A stretch of 64,000 nucleotides of DNA from Myxococcus sp. CA023 (GCF_010998615.1 NZ_JAAEAH010000002.1:62001-126000); one strand, 5' to 3'. Counted from the stretch's first letter, positions 42,211-52,006 are shown. Translations and numbers: made by a program. The notes: generated by a model not told the origin, from the sequence alone.

Positions 42211-44178
42211 ATGCAGAGACGATTTTGGCTCCCGGCGGTCGTCACGGCCGTGATGGTCACGATGGGCACGGGATGTGGCGACGAGTGCGTTGACCTGTAT
42301 GACTGCCGCACTGACAAGGGCCCGCCGGCCGCCGGCAAGCAGTGGACCTGTAACTCTGGCACGTGCGAGCAGCGCGACATCACCCAGGGCCCGGATGCGG
42401 GCACCGAGGAAGATGCGGGCACCGAGCCGGATGCCGGCGAAGGTGACGCGGGCACCGACCCGGACGCCGGCACGGAGGGCTGCACCAGCAACGCGACCTG
42501 CGGCCTGACCGAGACCTGCAACACCACGACGAGCGAGTGCGAAGACTCGGGCTTTGTCACGCCGGTGGCGACGACCAGCACGCAGATCCAGGCGGTCCGG
42601 GATGCGGCGGATGGCGCGCTCGACCCCGCGCTGGCCATCGAGGGTGCGTTCGTCACGTTCATCAAGCCTGCCGTCACTGGCAGCAACGAGGTCCCCGGCT
42701 TCTTCGTCCAGGCCGAGGCCCAGGGCCCCGCCCTGTTCGTGTCCGACGCGACGGCGCTGGCCGCGGTCGCCGTGGGTGACCGGGTCAGCTTCTCCGTGTC
42801 GTCGAAGGCGACCACCGGCAGCCTGCGCTCCGCGGCCACCGTCACTGGGACCACGGTCATCAGCCAGGGCCACCCGGTTCAGACCCAGTCGACGGCCACC
42901 CCGGCCGGCCTCGCCGTGAACCGCTCCGCGGACACGGCGGACACGCTGGTGACCGGTCTGGACTCCGTGGAGTCCGAGCTCACTTACCTGACGGGCACGA
43001 TTGCCGCGGCCGGCAGTGGCATTGGCGCCGGCTTCACTGGATTCCAGATCACCACCGCGGGTGTCACCGCTGGCGCCGCCAACTTCCGGCTCCGCGTGCC
43101 CGCGGCGCTCGCCACGGATCTCGACATCATCCAGGGCTGCACGTTCACGCTGAACGCGGGCCCCATCTGGCGGTTCGATGCCAACGCCCAGCCGTCAGCG
43201 TTCACGGCTTCCGAGCTCACCCTGTCGGGCTGCGCCGCGCCGACGTTCGCGTCGGCTTCGGCGACGTCACTGACGGAACTCGTGCTCAGCTTCAGCCGCA
43301 GCATCTCAGCGGCGAGCATCACCAACGCGCCGGAGCAGTTCACGCTCACCGAGGGGCTGACGATCTCCGATTTCCGCGTCGAGGGTAAGCGGGTCGTCCT
43401 GACCACGAGCGAGCAGACCCCGGGCACCACCTACTCCGTCACCGTCGCGAACACCGTGACGGACGTGGCGGGAGGCTCTGTGGCTTCGGAGGCCAGCACG
43501 CAGACGTTCCGCGGCTATCGCGCGCCGGCCGTTCTCCAACTGACCGAGGTGCAGCCGAACGGGGGCACGGGCACCGCCCCCAAGGACCTGGTCGAACTTC
43601 AGGTCCTCACTGCGGGAACCACGTCAGGCCTCATCTTGGTCCAGGACAGCGTCACCGCCACCCCCGGTACGCTCGCCAGCTTCCCCGACGTGGACGTCGC
43701 GGTCGGCGACATCATCGTGGTGCATCTCAATGCAGCCGCGGACTTCCCTGTCGAAACGCAGGCCAAGAATGAGCACCCGCAGAGTGCCAATTCGACGCAC
43801 TTCGATACTGCCTGGGACTTCAAGGGCAATGGCGCCAACTCCATCACCTACTCCAGCCGGGTCATTCTCGTGCAGGACGCGGCCGGAGCCATTCAGGACG
43901 CGGTGCCCTTCCGGTCGACAGGCACCCCGCCTGGTGCGTTCCCGGGCCACCTGCAGGCCATCCAGGCGGCCGGCAAGTGGCTGCCGGTGAACTGCGAAGG
44001 TGCTCCCTGCACCAACACGTCCACGCCTTCCGCTGGTGACGTGTCCGCATCCTGGGCGGGCATTCCGAACAACGCGGGGCCCACGAGCAACAGCGTCCGC
44101 CGCATCAGCGCGACGGACACCAACATGAAGGAAGACTGGGCGGTGGGCGCTCCTTCGTGGGGCCTGCCCAACTTCTAG
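42211..44178 (+). CDS. Surface lipoprotein with OB-fold, Ig-like and lamin-tail-like domains
   Basis: 655 residues. The lipobox MGTGC puts the lipid on Cys22. Residues 61-90 are a tandem Asp-Ala-Gly linker. Residues about 115-225 match a YhcR-like OB fold (IEGAFVTFIKP, GFFVQAEAQGPALFV, VGDRVSF). An SbsA-type Ig follows (about 355-430, LTELVLSFSRSISAASI), then a lamin-tail-like domain (LQLTEVQPNGGTG). OB-fold plus lamin-tail modules accompany extracellular nucleases such as ExeM. A strong intrinsic terminator follows. There is a GAGGGG ribosome site before ATG 42211. Confidence 0.8.
   Translation: MQRRFWLPAVVTAVMVTMGTGCGDECVDLYDCRTDKGPPAAGKQWTCNSGTCEQRDITQGPDAGTEEDAGTEPDAGEGDAGTDPDAGTEGCTSNATCGLTETCNTTTSECEDSGFVTPVATTSTQIQAVRDAADGALDPALAIEGAFVTFIKPAVTGSNEVPGFFVQAEAQGPALFVSDATALAAVAVGDRVSFSVSSKATTGSLRSAATVTGTTVISQGHPVQTQSTATPAGLAVNRSADTADTLVTGLDSVESELTYLTGTIAAAGSGIGAGFTGFQITTAGVTAGAANFRLRVPAALATDLDIIQGCTFTLNAGPIWRFDANAQPSAFTASELTLSGCAAPTFASASATSLTELVLSFSRSISAASITNAPEQFTLTEGLTISDFRVEGKRVVLTTSEQTPGTTYSVTVANTVTDVAGGSVASEASTQTFRGYRAPAVLQLTEVQPNGGTGTAPKDLVELQVLTAGTTSGLILVQDSVTATPGTLASFPDVDVAVGDIIVVHLNAAADFPVETQAKNEHPQSANSTHFDTAWDFKGNGANSITYSSRVILVQDAAGAIQDAVPFRSTGTPPGAFPGHLQAIQAAGKWLPVNCEGAPCTNTSTPSAGDVSASWAGIPNNAGPTSNSVRRISATDTNMKEDWAVGAPSWGLPNF
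42391..42480 (+). repeat. Tandem Asp-Ala-Gly codons in a lipoprotein linker
   Basis: Five variants of the PDAGT/EDAGT unit occupy residues 61-90 of the lipoprotein at 42211-44178. DNA copies differ at third positions, so the repeat is old and maintained at the protein level. It forms a flexible acidic stalk near the lipid anchor. Confidence 0.75.
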
Positions 44179-44204
44179 TCTGACGGCTTCCACATGAAGC
44201 CTTC

Positions 44205-44241
44205 GGGCCGCGGCTCCTTGTGAGCCGCGGCCCTTTTCTTT
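44205..44241 (+). terminator. Intrinsic terminator
   Basis: GGGCCGCGGCTC and GAGCCGCGGCCC pair over 12 bases with a 5-base loop, followed by TTTTCTTT. It lies 27 bases after the stop at 44178 and separates the two large lipoprotein genes. Confidence 0.85.
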
Positions 44242-44341
44242 GCCCTGGGTTCGGTGGGACCCTGTGCGCCGTCGTCACGGCTGCCTCTACAGTGCCGACA
44301 CTTCATCCGTGGGCCCGACTCCTTCGCGGGCCGGAGTCTTC

Positions 44342-47300
44342 ATGCGCGCCCATCACGCCCTGCTCCCCATCCTCGCGCTGCTGCTGACCGCATGTTCTGA
44401 CTCCGCGCCTCCCCGCACTGACGACACCGGACCGGGACTGGCCATCACCACGGAGGCGCTCCCCGCCGCATCCGTCGCGCAGGCCTATCGCAGCTCCCTC
44501 ACCGCTTCGGGTGGCACACCTGCCTATTCGTGGCGCGTCGCGCAGGGCGCACTGCCCACCGGACTCAGTCTCTCCACCCTGGGCGAAGTCACCGGGACGC
44601 CCCAATCGACAGGCACCGCTTCCTTCGACGCGGAGGTCCGTGATTCCCGCGGACGGACTGTTCGCGCCACGTTCGAGCTCGAGGTGCTCAACGCCGGCCT
44701 CCAGGTCGCGTCATCCACGCTCCCCGATGCATACGTCGGCGACAACTACGCCGCGCAACTCGACGCTTCGGGCGGCACGGCGCCGTACACCTGGACGCTC
44801 GCGGAGGGCACCCTCCCGTCGGGCGTGCGCCTCGACGCACAGGGGCACATCTCCGGCGTTCCCGCCAGCTCCGGCACCTTCTCCGTCACCGTCCACGTGC
44901 AGGACGCCACCGGGCTTTCGAGCCAGCGTGGCCTCGCGCTCTCCGCCTTCACCGCGCCCTATCTCGCGGGCGGCACGCTCCCCTCCGCCTCGCTCGGAGC
45001 GGCCTACTCCACGGAGCTTCACGCCGTTGGCGGGCGACCACCGCTTACGTTCCGCATCACCTCGGGTGCCTTGCCCTCGGGCCTCCAACTGGATGCCAGC
45101 CTTGTCCGAGGGACGCCCAGCGAACCAGGAGCCGACGCCTTCACCGTCGAGGTCCAGGACGCCAATGGCCGTTCGGCGTCCGCCACATTCAACCTCACCG
45201 TCCAGGGCGGCATCACCATCACCCCCAGCACCCTGCCGGATGCCTATACCGATGCCGCGTATCGACAAGGCCTGTTGGTGATGGGTGGACGCGCGCCTTA
45301 TGCCTGGGCGCTCAGCGCGGGTTCGCTTCCCGCCGGCATCCGGCTCACCAGCACCGGCCTGCTCGAAGGCACCTCGTCCACGACGGGTACCTTCTCCTTC
45401 TCCGTCCAAGTCACCGACGCCGACGCACGCGTCGCCACCCGAGCGCTCAACCTTGTCGTGTACCGGCCTCCGTCCGTAGCCGGACCGGCGCTTCAGCTCG
45501 ACGGGTATGTCTCGCGGTCCTTCAGCGCGACGTACTCCGTCACCTACGGAAAGGCGCCGTATTCGTTCGCTCCAGCCAGCCCCCTTCCCTCCTGGCTGCA
45601 GCTCTCCGCCTCCGGGCAGCTTTCAGGCACGCCCCCCGCTCCCGGTACCATCAGCGGACAGGCCGTCGTCACCGACGCGAACGGACGGACGGGCACACGG
45701 GACTTCACCCTCACGGTCTACGAACTCCCCACCGTCGTCACCACGTCGCTGCCCGATGCGCGCAAGGACCTGCCCTACTCCACCCAACTGCAAGCATCCG
45801 GCGGCAAGGCGCCGCTCTCCTGGCACATCGTGTCGGGGATGCCGCCTTCGGGGCTCACGCTCTCAACATCAGGAACCCTCAGCGGCACCCTCTCGGAGCT
45901 CGGGTACTCAGCGTTCACAGTCACAGTGACGGATGCCACGGGCCAGCAGGGTTGGCACGCGATGGTCCTCCACGTGCGCACCGCCAGCGCGCCCCTCACA
46001 GTGGCGCATTGGAACCTCGAGTGGTTCGGTGCCCCCAACCAGGGCCCGCCGGACTCCACCTCGGAGGGCGGAACGACGGACGACCTTCAGATTGCCCATG
46101 CGCGCGACATCATTCGCGACTCGGGCGCCAATGTGTGGGGCCTCGTGGAGATGGTGGACGCCGCGGACTTCGCCACCCTCAAGGAGCAGCTCCCCGGATT
46201 CAATGGCTTCCTCGCCAATGACACGTCCTTCGTCCCCAACGGAACGGCCTACTACAGCAACGGCGAGCAGAAGCCCGGCATCCTCTACGACAGCACCCTC
46301 ACGCTGCAGGGGGCGCAGCTCATCCTCACCGCGAACGACGCGGACTTCGGTGGTCGCCCCCCTCTGCGCGTGGACTTCACCACGACCGTCCAGGGCGTGA
46401 GCACCCACCTGGTCGTCATCGTCGTTCACATGAAGGCGTTCGACAACGAGACCGCCTACGGACAGCGGCAGCGCTCCAGCGCGGCGCTCAAGTCGTACCT
46501 CGACACATCCCTGCCCACCGAGCGAGTGCTCGTCATTGGCGACTGGAATGACGATGTCGACCAGTCCATCACCCAAGGCAGCGACGGCAACCCTCTGCCC
46601 AGCCCCTTCGCTCCATTCGTGGCCGACACGCAGCGCTACACCTTCATCACCGAGCCACTGTCCCTGCGCGGCTTGCGCACCACCGTCGACTATCGCGACG
46701 CCATCGACCACACGCTCGCCTCCAACGAGATGGCCACGAACTACCTGCCCGGCTCCGTCGAAATCCTGCGCCCGGACGCGTGGATTCCCAACTACGGCGA
46801 CATCGTCAGCGACCACTATCCCGTCATCAGCAGCTACGACCTGGGAGACTCCAGCGGCGGCACGGACCCAGAGCCCTTGTCCAACCTCATCATCAACGAG
46901 GTCCTGCCCAACGAGCCCATCCCGCCCGGGCAGACCGTGTCGGACACCCATTACGAATTCATCGAGGTGTACAACGCGGGGACCTCCACCGCGGACCTGT
47001 CCGGCTGGAGCCTGTCGGACTCCGCATCCGTGCGGCATGTCTTCGCCCCTGGCACCACGCTCGCTCCCGGCCGGGTCTTCGTCGTCTTTGGTGGCGCTCG
47101 AGGCTTCCCGGCCGGTACGCCCGCTACCGTGGCCGCATCCTCGGGCGGCCTGGGCCTCAACAACGATGGCGACGTCGTCAGGCTCCTCTCGCCCGATGGG
47201 AGCAACGTCAATGAGATGTCCTACGGAGGCACCTTCGACAACATCTCCTTCAACCGGTCGCCCGATGCCACGCCCGACGCGGCGTTCGACTACCACCATC

Positions 47301-47359
47301 TGATTACTCCGGGGCTCAGCTCATCCCCGGGCCTCCGCGTGGATGGCCGGGCGTTCTGA
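44342..47359 (+). CDS. Lipoprotein with six Ig-like repeats, an EEP nuclease domain and a lamin-tail domain
   Basis: 1005 residues. The lipobox LLTAC gives a lipidated Cys18. Six He_PIG-like Ig repeats (about 35-535), with a recurring TLPDAY-x5-Y and SGTLPSGL pattern, are followed by an endonuclease/exonuclease/phosphatase domain: VAHWNLEWFG (about 552), MVDAAD, the catalytic GDWNDD (about 733-738), DHTLASN, and SDHYPV. A lamin-tail domain (about 850-960) starts IINEVLPNEPIPPG and contains VEFIEVYNAGTSTADLSGW-like strands. Together they predict an outer-surface DNase/phosphodiesterase on a long Ig stalk. It follows a terminator, so it has its own promoter. Confidence 0.87.
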   Translation: MRAHHALLPILALLLTACSDSAPPRTDDTGPGLAITTEALPAASVAQAYRSSLTASGGTPAYSWRVAQGALPTGLSLSTLGEVTGTPQSTGTASFDAEVRDSRGRTVRATFELEVLNAGLQVASSTLPDAYVGDNYAAQLDASGGTAPYTWTLAEGTLPSGVRLDAQGHISGVPASSGTFSVTVHVQDATGLSSQRGLALSAFTAPYLAGGTLPSASLGAAYSTELHAVGGRPPLTFRITSGALPSGLQLDASLVRGTPSEPGADAFTVEVQDANGRSASATFNLTVQGGITITPSTLPDAYTDAAYRQGLLVMGGRAPYAWALSAGSLPAGIRLTSTGLLEGTSSTTGTFSFSVQVTDADARVATRALNLVVYRPPSVAGPALQLDGYVSRSFSATYSVTYGKAPYSFAPASPLPSWLQLSASGQLSGTPPAPGTISGQAVVTDANGRTGTRDFTLTVYELPTVVTTSLPDARKDLPYSTQLQASGGKAPLSWHIVSGMPPSGLTLSTSGTLSGTLSELGYSAFTVTVTDATGQQGWHAMVLHVRTASAPLTVAHWNLEWFGAPNQGPPDSTSEGGTTDDLQIAHARDIIRDSGANVWGLVEMVDAADFATLKEQLPGFNGFLANDTSFVPNGTAYYSNGEQKPGILYDSTLTLQGAQLILTANDADFGGRPPLRVDFTTTVQGVSTHLVVIVVHMKAFDNETAYGQRQRSSAALKSYLDTSLPTERVLVIGDWNDDVDQSITQGSDGNPLPSPFAPFVADTQRYTFITEPLSLRGLRTTVDYRDAIDHTLASNEMATNYLPGSVEILRPDAWIPNYGDIVSDHYPVISSYDLGDSSGGTDPEPLSNLIINEVLPNEPIPPGQTVSDTHYEFIEVYNAGTSTADLSGWSLSDSASVRHVFAPGTTLAPGRVFVVFGGARGFPAGTPATVAASSGGLGLNNDGDVVRLLSPDGSNVNEMSYGGTFDNISFNRSPDATPDAAFDYHHLITPGLSSSPGLRVDGRAF

Positions 47360-47393
47360 CCCGCTCCCGCGAAGGACGCCTCCGGCCTCGGTT

Positions 47394-47951
47394 TCAGCGA
47401 AGTGAATCGAGCGGCGAGCCTGGGCCCGCGGTGTCCTCGCGTGGGGCTGACTCTTGCGGACGCGGTGGTTCGGCACCGGGCCCCGGCATCCCATCCACGC
47501 GGTGCGCCACCAGACCTCCGGGTCCATCGCCGTAGGTGACACGAACCTCGTCTCCCTCGTGATACTCCCGCAGGCCCGTGACGGGCTCGCCCTTCATGAA
47601 GAGGCGGGTCTGCTCATCCACTCCGACGTCGTACTCCACGCCGTCATTGCCGCGGATGAGCAGCTCGTTGTCGCCCACCCACTCCACGCGGCCATGGAGC
47701 TGGTCCGTGGGCGCTGGCCGTCCCGAACCGCCCTGCCCCGCTCCCTGTGTGCCCACGGGAAGCGAGCCGGAGCCAGGCGCCCCGGATTCTGGGGGCCGCT
47801 CGCGTGAGGCCATGAGGCCGCGAAGGACATCCGAGCGGCCTTCTCGCTCGCTCGCGGATGGAGGCCCTCGGTTCTCGCTCCGCTGGCCGCAACCGAGCCA
47901 CACGGCGAACAGCCCGAATGCCATCATCCTCCAACCGCGCGTTGCCCTCAT
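47394..47951 (-). CDS. Hypothetical lipoprotein
   Basis: 185 residues. The signal ends in the lipobox WLGCG (Cys21). Residues about 25-85 are disordered, Gly/Pro/Ser rich. A compact domain (about 85-150) has LHGRVEWVGDNELLIRG and DVGVDEQTRLFM, like a small beta-barrel domain seen in bacterial DUF5666-type proteins. The tail is Pro/Gly rich. It converges on the EEP lipoprotein gene. The start may also be at residue 9 or 10. Confidence 0.68.
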   Translation of the reverse strand: MRATRGWRMMAFGLFAVWLGCGQRSENRGPPSASEREGRSDVLRGLMASRERPPESGAPGSGSLPVGTQGAGQGGSGRPAPTDQLHGRVEWVGDNELLIRGNDGVEYDVGVDEQTRLFMKGEPVTGLREYHEGDEVRVTYGDGPGGLVAHRVDGMPGPGAEPPRPQESAPREDTAGPGSPLDSLR

Positions 47952-48425
47952 TCGCTCGTGCCCCCCGCGTGTGGAAGTTCATCGCGACGGCCGGCCCGCC
48001 CCGGCCCGCTCCTGTCTCTTCCTCAACATGCGGATGGCCCTGGCGGCCGAGACCCCAGTGCTTCCCAAGGCGCGCCTTGATGGCGACCAGGAAGAGGGTA
48101 GAACGCTCCGTCGCACGGCCCCTCTGCCTGCGTGGATGCCCCGACCTCGAACGCAGCCACCGGCCGTCCCGAACCGGTGACCTGAGTCCTCATGACATGG
48201 AGGACCCTCGTTGTCCCCAGCTCGCCCCAGGCGCCGCGGAACTCCTCATCAAGCCCGCCAGTGAAGAGCCTCCCGCCATGGGGACCATCCGTTCTTCCTT
48301 TCGCGCTCCCAGGAAGAGCGAGATGGAGAGCAGACACCCCCTGGCTCAAGGACTCGACGTACCTGCCGGGCCCTGCCTAATTTCTCGTCTGGCAGCACCC
48401 CTCGAGCACCACGGTCCTCGTACTC
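47952..48425. other. Intergenic region, no gene identified
   Basis: 474 bases between a minus-strand lipoprotein gene and the plus-strand histidine kinase gene. Open frames in it lack the G/C third-position bias of real genes here. No strong hairpin, repeat or promoter was seen. Confidence 0.4.
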
Positions 48426-50390
48426 GTGAGCAAGACAGCAGCCTCCCTCCCAGCCTTGAAGGCGGGCCCGGCACATCCCGCGCCTTCATCATGCGTGTGG
48501 CTGGTCGATGACAGTCCCACGCAACTGGCGCAAGCCCGCGAACTGCTGTCGAAGCACTACGCGATTGAGACCTTCAGCAACGCCGAGCAGATGCTGGAGC
48601 GGCTCTCCCTAGGGCAGCCTCCCGAGGTGCTCCTCTTGGACTGGCAGTTGCCGGGCATCTCGGGACTGGACGCGTGCCGCTATGTCCGCGAGCACTACGA
48701 TGATGTCACCCTCCCCATCCTGATGCTCTCCATCTGGGGAACTCACGACGACTTCACGGAAGGGTTGCGGGCGGGAGCCAACGACTACATCGCCAAGCCC
48801 TTGCACGACGCGGAGCTGCTCGCCCGAGTCGCCAGCCTCCTGCGCATCCATGCTCAGGGCGAGCGGCTGAAAGAACGCGAAGCATACCTGTCCACGACGC
48901 TCTCCAGCATTGGTGACGCCGTCATCACCACGGACCGCGCCGGACGTGTCGTCCTCCTCAATCCCGCGGCCGAGCGCATCACCGGCTGGCGCACCACGGA
49001 TGCCCGGCAGCGGCCGGTGGCAGAGGTCTTTCGCATCATCGACGCAGCCAGCCGGAAGCCCCTTGAGCTGGCGCCCGTTCTGGATGCGGAGAAGGGGCAC
49101 GCGGGGCCGACGCTGCTCATCCGTCAGGACGGGACAGAAGTCCCCATCGAGGGCAGCGCCGCGCCGATTCGCACGGGGCCACATGAATTTTCGGGCGCCG
49201 TGCTCATCTTCCGCGACGTCACCGAACAGACCCAGGTGCGTCAGCGCAACGAAGCCCTCACGGAGCGGCTGCGCGCCAGTGAGGCGGAGCAGGCCATGCT
49301 GCTCGACGCAATCCCCGTCCTGGTCTCGTTCGTCAGCGCGGACGAGCGTTACGGCCGCGTCAACAAAGCGTATGAGGACTGGTTCGGGCATTCGCAGGAG
49401 CAACTCCGGAACCAGAAGATTCGAGACATCATCGGAGAGGCGGCCTACGCCGTGCTGAGCCCCTTCGTGAAGCGGGGGTTGGCGGGAGAGAGCATCTCTT
49501 TCGAGCAGCATGACGTACCCTATCGGTTCGGAGGCAAACGGGACGTGCAGGTGTCCTTCATCCCGCACCGTGAGCCGGGACAACCCGGGGCCGGCTACGT
49601 GGCGCTCCTCCAGGACATCACGGCGCAACGGAAACTGGAGCAGGAGCGGGAGCTGCACGCGCGAAGGCTCCAGGAGCAGGCGGAGTTCGAACAGCAGCTC
49701 ATCGGCATCGTGAGCCACGACCTGCGCAATCCCCTGGGCGCCATCCTCCTGGGAACGGAGCGGCTGAAGCGCTCAGAGGAACTGGACCCAAACGCCCTCA
49801 AGACCGTGGACCGCATCCACGCGTCGGCCTCCCGTGCCGTGCGGATGGTGAAGGAGCTCCTCGACTTCACCCAGGCCCGGCTGGGCGGCGGCATCCGGCT
49901 CGAGCGCAACCCCATCGACCTCCATGCGCTCGTCCGGACCGCCGTGCAGGAAGTGGAAGAAGCCCACCCTTCCGCCCACGTGGAGGTGGTGACGAGCGGC
50001 GATGGGCAGGGCGCGTGGGACGCGGTCCGGCTCTCCCAGGTGATTCAGAACCTGGTGACGAACGCCGTGAAGTACGGCCAGCCCGAGGCCCCCATCGAGG
50101 TGACGCTCGAGGGCGACCGCGACCAGGTGACACTGCGCGTCCACAACGAAGGTTCCCCCATCCCGCCCGAGCGCCTTCCGAACATCTTCCAGCCGCTCCA
50201 GCGGGGCATCGATGACGTGGACGTCGCGAGCCGCAGCGTAGGGCTGGGCCTCTTCATCGTGAAGGCGGTCGTCGACGCGCACCAGGGGCACATCGACGTG
50301 AGCTCCGCGCCAGGAGAAGGGACCACCTTCACCGTCACGCTGCCACGGCGGGCGGCGGTGAGCCGGGAACAGTCGGGGCCCACTCGTTGA
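48426..50390 (+). CDS. Hybrid sensor kinase, REC-PAS-PAS-HisKA-HATPase
   Basis: 654 residues from GTG 48426. An N-terminal receiver (about 23-140) has the phospho-Asp72 in LLLDWQLPG and Lys in IAKPLH. Two PAS domains follow (about 155-275 and 290-410), each with an NPAAERITGW- or NKAYEDWFGHS-like core. The class I kinase has His431 in VSHDLRNPLG, N-box NLVTNAVKYG, and GLGLFIVKAVVDAHQG. It has no TM or periplasmic sensor, so it is cytoplasmic and reads its signal via REC and PAS. No partner regulator is adjacent. It converges on the SIMPL-domain gene. Confidence 0.9.
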   Translation: MSKTAASLPALKAGPAHPAPSSCVWLVDDSPTQLAQARELLSKHYAIETFSNAEQMLERLSLGQPPEVLLLDWQLPGISGLDACRYVREHYDDVTLPILMLSIWGTHDDFTEGLRAGANDYIAKPLHDAELLARVASLLRIHAQGERLKEREAYLSTTLSSIGDAVITTDRAGRVVLLNPAAERITGWRTTDARQRPVAEVFRIIDAASRKPLELAPVLDAEKGHAGPTLLIRQDGTEVPIEGSAAPIRTGPHEFSGAVLIFRDVTEQTQVRQRNEALTERLRASEAEQAMLLDAIPVLVSFVSADERYGRVNKAYEDWFGHSQEQLRNQKIRDIIGEAAYAVLSPFVKRGLAGESISFEQHDVPYRFGGKRDVQVSFIPHREPGQPGAGYVALLQDITAQRKLEQERELHARRLQEQAEFEQQLIGIVSHDLRNPLGAILLGTERLKRSEELDPNALKTVDRIHASASRAVRMVKELLDFTQARLGGGIRLERNPIDLHALVRTAVQEVEEAHPSAHVEVVTSGDGQGAWDAVRLSQVIQNLVTNAVKYGQPEAPIEVTLEGDRDQVTLRVHNEGSPIPPERLPNIFQPLQRGIDDVDVASRSVGLGLFIVKAVVDAHQGHIDVSSAPGEGTTFTVTLPRRAAVSREQSGPTR

Positions 50391-50418
50391 GCGGAGCCCC
50401 TCGACGCGCGCACTCCCA

Positions 50419-50442
50419 TCGGGGGCACCGGTCAGCCCCCGA
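50419..50442. terminator. Hairpin between convergent genes
   Basis: TCGGGGGC and GCCCCCGA pair perfectly over eight bases with an eight-base loop, between the ends at 50390 and 50455. It is a probable bidirectional terminator. Confidence 0.5.
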
Positions 50443-50454
50443 CGGTCCTCCGAA

Positions 50455-51201
50455 CTATTCGATGGCGAAGATGAGCGTCACCTTCCCCTGCACCGTCTGC
50501 TCCTCGGGCTGGATGGGCGTCGACATCCCGCGGGCATCCGCTGCCTCGGCCATCGCGAAGCGCGCCGGGTAGAGCTGCGGCGGCTCCGTCACCGTGCTCG
50601 CGTCGAGCACCGCGCCCAGCTTCACGTTCAGCGACGCGGCCAGCACCTCCGCCGACTTGCGCGCCCGCGCCACTGCCTGCCGCAGGGCCTCGCCCTGCAC
50701 CGCCTCCTGGCGGCTCAGCCCGAAGCGCACCGAGTCCACCCGGTTCGCGCCCGCCGCCAGGGCCTGGTCCAGCAGGTTCCCCACCCGCGACAGGTCCTTC
50801 ACGTGGACGCTCACCAGGTTGCTCACCCGGTAGCCCTTCAGCTTCGGCTCCGTCTGGTTCGGCAGCGGCGGCGCGTACTCCGGGTACACCGAGTAGTTAC
50901 GCGTCTGGATGTCCCGCCGTGCGATGCCCGCGGACGTCAGCGCCGCAATCACCTTCTCCATCCGCTTCGCGTTCTGCTCGCCCGCCGCCTTCGCGTTCGG
51001 CGCCAGCGTCTCCACCGCCACGTCGACGAAGGCCTCGTCGGGCTGCGCCTTCACCTCACCGGTGCCTTCCACGCGAATCGTCCGCACGCCCGTCGGGGCC
51101 TGCGCACGCGGCGCGGAGATGGGCTGGGGCTGCGCGAAGGCCGTCAGGCCAGTGAGCAACATCGCTGTCAGCAACAGGGGTCGAACAGGTCGAGCGAACA
51201 T
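50455..51201 (-). CDS. Periplasmic SIMPL-domain protein (DUF541)
   Basis: 248 residues. The signal peptide has the cleavage site near AFAQP (about residue 24). The SIMPL fold occupies about 38-245, with IRVEGTGEVKAQPDEAFVDVAVET at its start and a YRVSNLVSVHVKDLSRVG strand in the middle, as in E. coli YggE-like proteins. Such proteins are linked to envelope stress or oxidative defence, with no defined reaction. A GAGGAGG ribosome site precedes ATG 51201. Confidence 0.88.
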   Translation of the reverse strand: MFARPVRPLLLTAMLLTGLTAFAQPQPISAPRAQAPTGVRTIRVEGTGEVKAQPDEAFVDVAVETLAPNAKAAGEQNAKRMEKVIAALTSAGIARRDIQTRNYSVYPEYAPPLPNQTEPKLKGYRVSNLVSVHVKDLSRVGNLLDQALAAGANRVDSVRFGLSRQEAVQGEALRQAVARARKSAEVLAASLNVKLGAVLDASTVTEPPQLYPARFAMAEAADARGMSTPIQPEEQTVQGKVTLIFAIE

Positions 51202-51370
51202 GGTGCCTCCTCAGGAATGGGCCGCTGCGGGTCGTACTGCAACGTCCTTACCCCTTGGAACGGCCGTCAACGGGTGACATTCATATTCCTCGTGCCCGTG
51301 CCCGGGGCGCTCCTTCTCCCTCCTGGAAGAAGGAGCGCCGGACTGGCCGGAATCTTGTCCCGGCGGAATG

Positions 51371-52006
51371 TCACGGACTGGCGGCTTCGGCGCCGGCCAT
51401 CTCACGCACCACCTGACTGGGGCCCCGACTCGCCACCGAGCGCACCTTCGTGGTGGCCTTGCGCCGCGCGGCCCTCAGCGCATCCCGGCCCATGTCCATC
51501 ACCGCCGACACCGCGCCCGCGACCAGGTTGCCGGGCGGCGTGTCCGGCGCCATCGGGTGCGGCCGCGTGGGCGCCGCCTTCCGCGACATCTCCAGCACGT
51601 CGCCCATCGTCCGAAGTTCCTGCGGACGGAAGACCTTCTTCAGCGCCGGGAAGAGGTCGCTCTCCTCCTGCAGGACGTGCGCGCGCACGTTCTCCATCAA
51701 CACCTGCACCTTCGCGTCGAAACGCTCTGCTTCCGGGGACATTCCGTCCAGCTCCGCCAGCAGCCACTTCACCACGTGGTGCTCCTCCAGCGAGCGCAGC
51801 ACGTCCGGCCCCAACTCCTCCGAGCGTGAACGAACCGCGGGGTAGAACACCTGCTCCTCGATGGTGGCGTGCACGGCCAGCTCTGTGACCAGCTGGTCCA
51901 CCAGCCGACGCTTCAACTTGTGGGCATTGGGGCCCGCCTTCTCGAACTTCCGGAACAGCTGCTCCACCGTCTTGTGGTCCGCCTTCAGCAACGCGATGGC
52001 ATCCAT
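51371..52006 (-). CDS. Hemerythrin-like domain protein
   Basis: 211 residues. The HHE cation-binding four-helix bundle is at about 1-130: His11 (LKADHKTVEQLF), His46 and Glu50 (VHATIEEQVFYP), the EEHHVVKWLLAEL pair, and RAHVLQEESDLFP. It would bind a di-iron centre and sense or store O2 or NO. The last 80 residues are basic and Ala-rich, probably disordered. A GGGAGG ribosome site precedes ATG 52006. It is divergent from the oxidoreductase gene at 52285, sharing a 278-base region. Confidence 0.85.
   Translation of the reverse strand: MDAIALLKADHKTVEQLFRKFEKAGPNAHKLKRRLVDQLVTELAVHATIEEQVFYPAVRSRSEELGPDVLRSLEEHHVVKWLLAELDGMSPEAERFDAKVQVLMENVRAHVLQEESDLFPALKKVFRPQELRTMGDVLEMSRKAAPTRPHPMAPDTPPGNLVAGAVSAVMDMGRDALRAARRKATTKVRSVASRGPSQVVREMAGAEAASP

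Noticed and set aside
42391-42480. Repeated sequence considered as a CRISPR or satellite
   Set aside because: It is in frame, encodes repeated Asp-Ala-Gly in a lipoprotein linker, and has no spacers.
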